This document shows, in pieces, positions 8,637-18,200 of a DNA stretch of 64,000 nucleotides. Under the pieces are notes generated by a model that worked only from the letters and a program-made list of their open reading frames with translations, searched no databases and was not told where the DNA came from. The stretch lies in the NCBI RefSeq assembly GCF_051967575.1, contig NZ_JBQCJW010000007.1:1-64000 (forward strand), written 5' to 3'. The first letter of the stretch is position 1. Each line of letters begins with the position of its first letter. This DNA comes from Solibacillus silvestris_B. GTDB lineage: Bacteria > Bacillota > Bacilli > Bacillales_A > Planococcaceae. The position numbers were made by a program, and so were the translations under genes.

Positions 8637-9419
8637 TCAACTATCCACCAAATCCTCTACCCATGGATATCGTTTATCCTCCCCGAATAATGAAGCTTTG
8701 TTGAATTGCGGTTGATCTTCTATATCGATGGTGCAGTTCGGCAAGTTAAGGGAATATTTACCCTTTGCATTTTCGATTTGAATTTGCAGACCGCTTTCCG
8801 CCAAAATTTTCTTAAGTCGGTAAATGGAAGTATAAAGATTTTGTTCAGCCTTCTTCAATTCGATTTTAGGCCATAGCTTTTCTGTAAGCTGCCATTTTTC
8901 TATCCCATGCTTACGGTATATAAGCAAGAGGGCGAATAATTCCTCTACTTTTACTGTCGGCCATTTTAACCGCACTTCCTGATTTTCGTGAAAAACTTTA
9001 ATATGACCGAAAAGCTCGATTTTTAAGCTATTATTGAGTATAACATTCGAATGGGCTTTTCTCTTTTTCATGACACGTTCCAGCGCGACAAGAATATCAT
9101 CTTCATCAGTCGGTTTCAAAAGATAATGTACCGCATTCAGCCTGAATGCATCAACTGCATATTGATTGTATGCCGTGACGAAAATGATTTCTATATTCGT
9201 ACCTCCATTGAGGAGCTTTGTGGCAAGCTCGATTCCATTCATTCCAGGCATTTCAATATCCAAAAAAACAACATCCGGCTTTAAATCCGGGATTTCGGCA
9301 AGTGCGGCGGACGGTTTTTGATATTGGCCGACTACACAAGCCAAGCCAGTATGCTCCAATTGCATTTTTAGAAAATTGGCGACCAGTATTTCATCATCAA
9401 CAATGACTGCTTTAAGCAT
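8637..9419 (-). CDS. Response regulator with SARP/BTAD-type DNA-binding output
   Basis: This 260-aa protein has a receiver domain (1-120) with acidic pocket DD8-9, phospho-acceptor D54 (FLDIEMPG) and conserved K (LLKPTDED). Residues 130-240 form an OmpR-like winged helix followed by a short helical region resembling the start of a BTAD domain (LKIELFGHIKVFHENQ, then YTSIYRLKKIL). This resembles SARP-like regulators rather than LytTR. AAGGGG lies upstream of ATG 9419, 15 bases after the kinase gene. It is the cognate regulator of the kinase by position; a direct repeat at 11358-11379 is a candidate site. Confidence 0.85.
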   Translation of the reverse strand: MLKAVIVDDEILVANFLKMQLEHTGLACVVGQYQKPSAALAEIPDLKPDVVFLDIEMPGMNGIELATKLLNGGTNIEIIFVTAYNQYAVDAFRLNAVHYLLKPTDEDDILVALERVMKKRKAHSNVILNNSLKIELFGHIKVFHENQEVRLKWPTVKVEELFALLLIYRKHGIEKWQLTEKLWPKIELKKAEQNLYTSIYRLKKILAESGLQIQIENAKGKYSLNLPNCTIDIEDQPQFNKASLFGEDKRYPWVEDLVDS

Positions 9420-9434
9420 AAAAACAACCCCTTT

Positions 9435-11306
9435 CTAGTTGATTGGTATTTCAAATGTAACCTTTGTCCATAAATTTTGCTCGCTCTCGATAATTAATTG
9501 TGTTTCATAATATTTTGCCAATCGCTTATTAATATTGGGGATGCCGATACCGCGTTTTCTTTGCTTTGCCGCATCCATTAAATCGGAAATCCGCCCAGCT
9601 GGTATTCCAACACCCGTATCAAATACGCTAACTACTAGTTTTGATTGTTCCTTACTGATGGAAATTTTAATGACGCCGCCATCTTCTTTCGGATAAATGC
9701 CATGGTTTATCGCATTTTCCACTAACGGCTGGATGGAAAGTGAAGGAATCGATTCCGCCAATGCATGTGGGTCAATATCATAATCAATACACAATTTTTC
9801 CCCGAATCGCTCTTTTTCTATAGCAATATAAGAAGTTAGCAAATTCAATTCTTTATCGACCGTTACGAAAATGTCCCGGGAATTAAACTCGAAAGATTGT
9901 CTTAGAAAATTGCTGAAATGCCCCAATAATTGAGCCGCTTTTTTTCCGTCCGTATAACATAGAGACATCACACTCGTTAAAGTATTGAAGAAAAAGTGCG
10001 GCTTGATTTGCGCTACTAAATACGCCTGTTCGGTCACATCCAATTCATGTGTTAAAAAGTCGTTCGTTTTATAGGATTGATTGACCCGAATCGTTAAGTA
10101 AATCGCAAGCGTAATAGCGTAAATCAGAATGTTCAAAAAGCCGAGCTCCAATTTTGCAGTGACGCCAAAACTGTATAGGAGCAAGTTAATATTATAAATA
10201 TTAATATTCAGTATACTAAACATGATAATCGTGTGATGGTAATCATTTGCGGCATTTTTCTTTTTTATATAAAAATAAGCGACTTTTATCATAATGTATA
10301 AGTAAGTAAAGCAATTCAAAAAAACAAAGACAGGTGCGAACATATGGTAAAAATTCAACGATGTCAATAAAATGACGGGAACATAAAGGGAATAAATAAA
10401 AATCAATGAATTTCTCAGCCAAGGCGCCAGCAGTCTTTTATCAATTTGCGACACAATTAGAATCAAAGAGATTGTTGCAAGAAAGATGGAGGTGTCCTTG
10501 ATTTTAAACATTGCTTCGAAAGATAGATTTGGCAGGAGATAAAGAATCGTTCGTTCGCTTAAACATAAATTTATGAATGCAAAAAAGATGCATGATAAAG
10601 CGAAGGCAAGGATGAAGAATTCTTTTCTGCGATACTTTTCCACAAAAAGATATAAAAGAATATATAATAATCCGATCGTCAGCAAAATCGTGATAATCGC
10701 CAATTCATATAGCACTTTTTTAAAGCTTTCAGTAACTAAAACTTCCTGTTCACCGAAATAGATCGAATTTGAAATTCCTGCGCTGTTAAATGAAAAATCG
10801 GAAACCTGTATGATGATTTCAATCTGATTTGTATCTGTTTGAAAGAAAATCAATTTAGGGTAATTTCCTTCCTTATAATCTGCCTCGCTCTTTGTGACAG
10901 TACCTTCTTCGCTAACAAGTTCCCCATTAATGAAAATATTGCTCGCACTGCGGATGTTCTGCTTCTTGATGCCGAGTATCTTCCCGGCAGGCACGTTTTT
11001 TATGACAAGTCTATATGTGCCCACACCTTTTCTTTCTTCATTATTCGCCCAATTGCCGGGGACTTGGATTAATTTTGCATTTTCCTTAATCCGATCGGTA
11101 AATGCGTTCGGTTCATATAACTCGCCTTCATAAAATTCCCATTTCCCATCAAGCGCAATCATTTTATCATCGTGAAAAGGTGTCTTGCTGAGGTCAAGCG
11201 TTCCCTGTGAAGCAAAAGAGGGCTGATCATTTTGCAAGAAAAATAAAGTAAGTGCGAATAGAATCACCAAACTAACTAAAAGGAGCAAAACCTTCTTTTT
11301 TTTCAA
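9435..11306 (-). CDS. Sensor histidine kinase, 7TMR-DISM type
   Basis: This protein of about 623 aa has a signal-anchor helix, an extracytoplasmic beta-sandwich (about 30-195, 7TMR-DISM extracellular type), seven hydrophobic segments (about 200-395), and a LytS/YehU-like kinase core with PHFFFNTLTSV (phospho-acceptor His), then N-box NAINHG and G-box DTGVGIP. No ATG is available: TTG at 11306 follows GGGGGTG with 5-base spacing and is preferred over an upstream TTG at 11327. It forms an operon with the response regulator. DISM sensors often bind carbohydrate-like ligands, which fits the jacalin-like gene opposite; this is inference. Confidence 0.88.
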   Translation of the reverse strand: MKKKKVLLLLVSLVILFALTLFFLQNDQPSFASQGTLDLSKTPFHDDKMIALDGKWEFYEGELYEPNAFTDRIKENAKLIQVPGNWANNEERKGVGTYRLVIKNVPAGKILGIKKQNIRSASNIFINGELVSEEGTVTKSEADYKEGNYPKLIFFQTDTNQIEIIIQVSDFSFNSAGISNSIYFGEQEVLVTESFKKVLYELAIITILLTIGLLYILLYLFVEKYRRKEFFILAFALSCIFFAFINLCLSERTILYLLPNLSFEAMFKIKDTSIFLATISLILIVSQIDKRLLAPWLRNSLIFIYSLYVPVILLTSLNFYHMFAPVFVFLNCFTYLYIMIKVAYFYIKKKNAANDYHHTIIMFSILNINIYNINLLLYSFGVTAKLELGFLNILIYAITLAIYLTIRVNQSYKTNDFLTHELDVTEQAYLVAQIKPHFFFNTLTSVMSLCYTDGKKAAQLLGHFSNFLRQSFEFNSRDIFVTVDKELNLLTSYIAIEKERFGEKLCIDYDIDPHALAESIPSLSIQPLVENAINHGIYPKEDGGVIKISISKEQSKLVVSVFDTGVGIPAGRISDLMDAAKQRKRGIGIPNINKRLAKYYETQLIIESEQNLWTKVTFEIPIN

Positions 11307-11357
11307 CTCCACACCCCCGTGTATCAATAAGAACTAAGTGCTGTTTTTATGTCGAAC

Positions 11358-11379
11358 CTTGTAAGAATCTTGTAAGAAA
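11358..11379. promoter_or_regulatory. Direct repeat CTTGTAAGAA with 11-bp period
   Basis: Two perfect copies of CTTGTAAGAA are separated by one base, giving an 11-bp period. They lie between the divergently transcribed kinase gene and the jacalin-like gene, ending 7 bases before the -35 of the plus-strand promoter. SARP-type regulators bind direct heptamers with 11-bp spacing, matching the output domain of the neighbouring response regulator. Confidence 0.6.
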
Positions 11380-11386
11380 GTTCTAT

Positions 11387-11415
11387 TTGAAACATTATAC
11401 ACTCTCTTTCATAAT
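11387..11415 (+). promoter_or_regulatory. Sigma-A-type promoter for the jacalin-like gene
   Basis: TTGAAA (11387-11392) and CATAAT (11410-11415) are spaced by 17 bases, directly downstream of the 11-bp direct repeat. Confidence 0.55.
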
Positions 11416-11513
11416 TAAATTATAGTTTTGTCTAGGTATTAAGTCTATAGTTGTGGAATTTAATTTCAGATAAATCAATATTCAATAATGAGCGAAGAAA
11501 GGGAGGATATCAT

Positions 11514-11996
11514 ATTTCCGGCGGTAGTCTTGTATCAGGAAAAATAGTTGCAACTAAAGATTTATCAGGGTGTATCAAACAAGTCTATGTTTACATCAAT
11601 GATACGATTTTGGGCTTGAAATTTATGTTTGCCGAGAATGGGACCGTAAAAGAGGGAAGTCTACACGGTACGAAGGAAAATTGCAGGCTTCATTTAGTGC
11701 ATGTTCCTGACAACTCTTATATTAGTGGAATAACGACAGACATCTCGGAAGGGAAATTGTCGATTATTCAATTTCATTATGCCAACAATGAAAGCAGCGA
11801 TATAATCGGCAATCCAAATAACGTAAAACATGAAAATATCGCAACGATACATAATGACAACTACAGATTGGTGAACGCAAAAGTAGCTTCTTCATGGAAA
11901 TATAGAAATGGCATTGAAGCGATTCAATTTCAGTTTGCCCATATTAATAGTGATCTCCAAGGCGGAAGTGAACTTAGTTTGGCAGTGCATGGGTAA
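11514..11996 (+). CDS. Jacalin-like beta-prism protein, apparent ATT start
   Basis: The coding frame runs to 11996. AAGGGAGG (11499-11506) precedes an ATT at 11514 with 7-base spacing; the only upstream alternative in frame is TTG 11451 with no ribosome site. The only nearby ATG (11488) is in another frame and stops after 19 codons. From ATT the product is 160 aa: GGSLVSGKI, then IKQVYVYINDTILGLKFMF, HG, and LSIIQFHYAN resemble strand patterns of jacalin-like lectins, with a second half-repeat (VNAKVASSWKYRNGIEAIQF). No signal peptide is seen. A frameshifted gene or sequencing error near the start is the alternative. It is probably controlled by the adjacent two-component system. Confidence 0.6.
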   Translation: MSGGSLVSGKIVATKDLSGCIKQVYVYINDTILGLKFMFAENGTVKEGSLHGTKENCRLHLVHVPDNSYISGITTDISEGKLSIIQFHYANNESSDIIGNPNNVKHENIATIHNDNYRLVNAKVASSWKYRNGIEAIQFQFAHINSDLQGGSELSLAVHG

Positions 11997-12077
11997 GGAG
12001 TATGGAGGGGATTAATCCTGTAATATTAGGTTGGCGCATGGCAGCATATTAAAAAAATTCATTTAAGTGTTTATCAA

Positions 12078-12106
12078 TTTAATGAAGGACAAGAAAATTA
12101 TATAAT
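12078..12106 (+). promoter_or_regulatory. Putative promoter of the SLH protein gene
   Basis: TTTAAT (12078-12083), a 17-base spacer and a perfect TATAAT (12101-12106). CATTTAAGTGTTTAT lies just upstream (12060-12074) and is also found before the SDR gene. Confidence 0.5.
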
Positions 12107-12224
12107 CGGTAAGATTTTTTGTAGCTAAGATTTCAGATTTAATATTGTATTTTGATTTTGACGGGTTAAGAGTAAACAAGTTCAAGGAAGGTTTACTTAC
12201 ATAATTGAAAGGAGATGATTTTAT

Positions 12225-15200
12225 ATGAGGAATAAATATTTAAGTAAAATGATTAGCATGTTTTTAGTATCCATTTTAATAGTAAGCAATAGTTTCATAG
12301 GATTTCCAACAGAAAAAAATGTTTTTGCAGCCAGTCTCCCGGATGGGGTTCAGGATTTCAGAGACTATAAAATAATAGATGGCATTCATACTAGTCCAGA
12401 TGGATTTTTTACTATTACTTCTTCTAAGACGCCTATAGAAGCAGACGAATTTGGCGCTTTTATAAATAGCACTACTATCAATAATGAAGAAACGGTATAT
12501 ATGGATATAAAGGCTAATTCTATGTTAGGCAGTTTTGAACTTGAAAAACTTTATATGGGGGAGTACTTTAATGATTCATTAAAGGGTGGCCATTTCAAAG
12601 ATATAGTTGTAACTGGCTATGCTAATGATGAAGAAGTCTTTTCCACTCTCCCTCATACCGAAAGCAATCAAGATATTATGGTTGAGAATTTTCCTATCGA
12701 CTATAGTCCGGCTATAGGTAAAACAATAAATTCTTTTAGGATTACTTATACAAAATCCAATGATAATTATTCACAACATATTGGCTTTAACTTAGTAAAT
12801 TTCACAATTACCAATGCATCGGTAAATCCGCCAATGAATAATGAAGAAGCGCCGGCTTTCCCAATGCTTCCTTTTACTCAGACGTTTGATTTAATACCAG
12901 CAGGAACAGAAAGTGAAATAGATCAGCCGCTAAAAATAGATGGTATGGTTTATTCGACAGATGCCCTGAATGAAGCTTTAGCTGTTGAAACGATTCGAAA
13001 TTCAGGCAACACAATTGGCAGTGGGCACGCACTGAACGCCATCTGGTACGGAACGAATACCGGGACATATTTCCAGTTCGAATCCGAAAATCAACTAAAC
13101 AATTTTAAAATGACATCCCTTGAGCTTGATATGTGGGATCATGGTTCACGAAATGCTGAAAAATATACAGTGACTGGTTATGATGATGGAATCGCTAAAG
13201 TTTCTGTTTTGGTGGATTTTAAAACACCAAATGGATTAGCGACAACTTATTTGGATAATTTATCTAGTCCAAATTCGGAATTATCGTGGATGAGAAATGT
13301 TGGTCCTACCGGAGATTTTACGGGAGGCAAACTTATCTTCAAAGGGTCGTTATGGTCAAATTTGGATATGGTTCGATTTACGGTTGCAGACACAGCTCCG
13401 AACACAATTTTAGGTGCAATAATAGATAATATTGTGTTAGATCCACCAATAGATTTTCTAGATGATTCTATAGCACCTGCGATAAATAACAGCAATATTT
13501 ATATATCTAATGTTACTTCTTCAGGCATTACATTAAACTGGGACAAAGCAACAGACAATGTTACGAGCCAGGAAAATCTGGAATATCAAGTTTACCAATC
13601 AGGCAGCAGCAATATCGATACTGTAAGCAATGTGGAGGCGAACGGTACAGCTTTAGGGCAGGAATTCACGAAAGACATGAATACGTTTGGTGTTACAGGT
13701 CTTTCGCCGAATACAACATACTATTTCAACGTCCTTGTCAAAGATGCGGCGGGGAATAAGAGCGTGTATTCAACAAAAGAGGCAACGATAAGCCCGAATT
13801 CCAAAGAGCTCCCAGCGGTGATTAAGGCAACAGGTACACCAGGGACTTGGACAGATTTAGGTACTGAATTGACTGATGGGGAACAAGGATCAGATGATAT
13901 TAGCGGAAAAGATTTTGAAATCTATTATACAGATTCCGATTCAGGGGATACCCGGACTGATAATATAGGGCTGTATGTATGGGAGGAGTCTGAATTCAAT
14001 GATCCAAGCAGTGCATATGAAGGGGAACGGGCAACTCTAATAAACAGCCAATACGCCTCTAAATATGGCGGTGATGGCTCAGCACGTACACATCTAGTTA
14101 TCAAAACAATCGATGGTTCAGAATTTAAATTTGATGGATTCCATATTTTTAATTCTTTAGGTTTAGTAGGAGATAGCTCCAAAATTACAGTGGTTGGCTA
14201 TAGGGACAGTGTAAAGACGGGGGAAGTTACGCTTACCGTAGCAGATGACCCATCATATATTTCCAAATTCAATTCTACCGAGCTGGAACCTAGTATATTC
14301 CAGAATGTTGACAGAGTTGTTATAAAAAGAAGTTCTGCTGCTCCGGATTATAATGAGTATCCAGAGTTATGGTATTGTTTCAATTCCTTTGCAGTAGATA
14401 ATCCTATTATAAATCAGACGCCAGCAACACCAGCTTTAGCTGCAAATAATATGGCTATTGCGGATCGCAGCTCAGTTATAGTAGGAGAAGATATAATTTT
14501 AACAGCAACAGGTGACAGACAATCAGCGACAGGATCTGTTATCAATGATGAGCGATATATCCCTCTTTCCTGGTCGTCATCAGAAAATGATAAGAATGGA
14601 AACTTTACTGAATCAAATGGTGTTTACACGTCAACATATACCTCAAGCATTTCGGGAGATTATAACATTTCAGTAGTTTTCCAAAAGCAGTTATGGGATG
14701 GGGATTCATGGATAAATGCGGTGGGGCAGACTGATACAAAGACTGTGAATGTAATAGTGAACCGACCACTAGACATGATGCCACCGTTACCGGGTAACAA
14801 TGGATTGATTATCTCATCTGACGTCACTCCTATAAAGGTTAATTTGGTCTGGGCAAAAGCAACAGACAATGCCACTCAACAAGGCGATTTAGAATACGAA
14901 GTCTACCAATCCAGCAGCGATAATATTGATACTGTAAACAATATCGAAGCAAACGGTACAGCATTAGGGCAAGGATTCATGAAAGACTTGAATACGTTTG
15001 CTGTGACGGGTCTTACGCCGAATACAACTTACTATTTCAACGTCCTTGTCAAAGATGCGGCGGGGAATAAGAGCGTGTATACGATGCAGCAAATAGTAAC
15101 ACAAAATTTGAAAAGCAATAACGCGGATTTAAGTAATTTAACGATTTCATCTGGTCCGTTAAATACGGCTTTCAATAAAGATACAGTAAATTATACAGCG

Positions 15201-18200
15201 ATTGTACCTTCCATGATGAATGGTATGACGGTTATACCTACTTTTGATGATAGTAAAGCAACAGCGCAGTTAAGAATAAATGATCAGCCAGAGATAGAAC
15301 TTCAGCCATTTTATCTTAATGATGGCAAAAATACGATCGACATCATTGTGACAGCGGAAGATCGATTAACAACGAAAACATATAGTGTTACCGTTTATCG
15401 ATTATTACCTCCGCCAACTGTTTCAGCGAATGATGCCAATAACTCAATTATAGGTATTAATCCTTCCATGGAGTTTCAAATCAACGGAGGCGCATGGACA
15501 ACCTTTAATTTAGCAAACCTGCCTGATCTAAGCGGGGACAAGACGGTGAAAGTCCGTTATATTGCGAATATTATAAAAGGTGAACCTACTAATGAAGAAA
15601 CAATTTTAACATTTACAACAAACCCTAAAACCGCGAGTGCTCCGACTATAACATCGACAGTTACTAAGGAAGACACTATTAGCGAAAATGGTTTGGTAAT
15701 CACGCCGCATGCAGAAGATGCCGATGATGTAACACACTATAAAATAAGCGATATTACTGGCGGTGTTCTTTATAAAAATGATGGCGTATCAACAATTGAG
15801 AACGGGTATTTCATCACAAAAGCAGAAGGGCAATCGGGATTGAAGTTCCTTCCATATGCTGATACAAATTCGATGGCAGGCGATACTTATGCATTTAAAG
15901 TTCAAGCGTCATTGGATGTGACAGGTTTAGGATTGAGTGATTTTACTTCAGGCAGAATTGCTGTAACAGAAGTAAATGATGAACCAAATGCTAATAGTGA
16001 TTCCTTACCTTCTATAGATGAAAATTCGTCAAGCTTCAATATACCTTTAACAGATTTATTGTCCAATGATTGGGCGGGACCGGATAATGAAAGCGGACAA
16101 ACATTAATGATAACGAATGTCCAGAGCGTTGAAGGAGGAACAGTGCGTCTTGACGGCAACCATATCGTATTTACACCAAACCCGAATTATCGTGGAACGG
16201 CGAGATTTAACTATACGATTATGGATGATGGCACAACAAATGGTGCACCAGACCCGAAAACAGATGAAAGCATGGCTTTAATTCCGATCAAACCAAGGGC
16301 TGATCAGCCGACCGTGACAGATGCTGTAACAAATGAGGATGAAAAAAGTTCGGACGGATTAGTTATTACACCAGCAAATGCTGATGGAGCCACAACAACC
16401 CATTATAAAATTACGGGGATTACGGGTGGCAGCCTTTATAAAAATGATGGGGCTTTTCCAATTGTTAATGGTGATTTTATAACAGTATCGGAAGGTCAGG
16501 CCGGGCTAAAGTTCCAGCCTGCAGAAGATCAGTATGGCACAACAGGATTTGGCTTTTTAATCCAGGCAGCTCCAAGCGATGATGGGAGAAAATTAAGCGA
16601 TGCGATTCAAGCAAGTATTATCGTGAAGGAAGTCAATGACAATCCAATCGCCACTGATGATCAACTTCCGAACAAGGAATTGAATTCAGGTGGAATCTCA
16701 ATTACTTTTGAAGAGCTTTTACAAAATGATCTAAAAGGTCCAGAAAACGAAAATGGCCAGACACTGACAATTACTTCAGTTGAAAATGCGGTTGGGGGAA
16801 CAGCCACTATCCAAGATGGAAAGATTATATTTATTCCAAACGGTACAGGATCAGCAAGTTTTGATTACACTGTCCGGGATAATGGCACAACAAATGGGAA
16901 CGCCGATTCTCTAACTGATAGTGCGAAAGTTCAGTTTACAGTAGTTTCAAAGCCAGTCATTCAGCTTCAAGGAAACAATCCGATGTATATTGAATTAGGC
17001 AGCACATATTTGGAGCCTGGATATAGTGCGATGGACGAAGTGGATGGGGACTTGACAGGTGAAGTGAATATTAGTGGGGCGGTCAATAATAATCAGCTCG
17101 GTATTTATCCGCTTAACTATAATCTAGTCAACAGCAATGGTATCTCTGCAATAGAGATGACGAGAACTGTCCAAGTGGTGTCAGCAGATTTACAAACATT
17201 GTCAGTATCGGCAGGGAATTTGATGCCAGAATTTGACAAGGTACAATCGAATTACAATCTGACTGTACCATCGAATACAGCGACAATCGATGTTTCAGCA
17301 AGCACTCTTGATATGACTGCCAATGCTAGCATAAATAGCCATGCCGTTGGAAATGGCGGAAACGAGTCGATTCCGTTACAGCCTGGTGCTAATACTATCA
17401 CAATAGAGGTAGCAGCTAACGGTGGACTGACGAAAACTTATACACTGCACATTATAAGAGAGCTTACGAATGCAAAAGCGCCAACAATTTCACAGCAGCC
17501 TACTAATCAAACGGTAACTGTGGACGTTGAAGCGAATTTAACGGTAGCTGCTGCAACAGATAAAGGCACACTCAGCTATCAATGGTATTCAAACACGACA
17601 AACAGCACAACGGATGGCAAGCTAATCCCGGGAGCAATAGGTGCGACATACTCGGCGCCAACTGCAATTGCCGGCATAACCTATTATTATGTCGTTGTCA
17701 CGAATACAGACAATAATGCGTCAGGGCGCGAAACGGCGACGGCAACGAGTGAGGTCGCAGCCGTTACGGTAAATGCGAAAAGCATAAACGCTTATTTAGC
17801 TGATTTGACATTATCAAGCGGTGCATTAAGCCCGGCATTTACTAAAAACAGAGAAACTTACACGGTGAATGTGGCGAATTCCGTCTCCGCTATTACATTT
17901 ATACCGACAGTGGAAGAGACAGGGAAAGCAACGGTGACAGTGAATGGTCAGCCAGCTGCAACGGCTGTTCCGCTAACAATTGGCGCAAATAAAATTAAGG
18001 TCGTTGTAACGGCTGAAGACGGCGTGACACAAAACACATATACGATCACGGTGAACCGTGCACAGCCAGCAACTAATGACGGAGGCGGCTCTACACCAGC
18101 TCCGCAGCCAGAGCCGCAACCAGAGCCACAGCCAAATCCGGCACCAGTGCCAGCTCCTCAGCCAACGACAGAACAGATTGTCGTGGATGTGGACGGCAGC

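Noticed and set aside
12002..12052. 16-codon ORF after the jacalin-like gene
   Set aside because: Too short and ribosome site too close to its ATG.
12060..12100. Sigma-B promoter at the SLH gene
   Set aside because: GTTTAT is present but GGGTAT is replaced by GACAAG.
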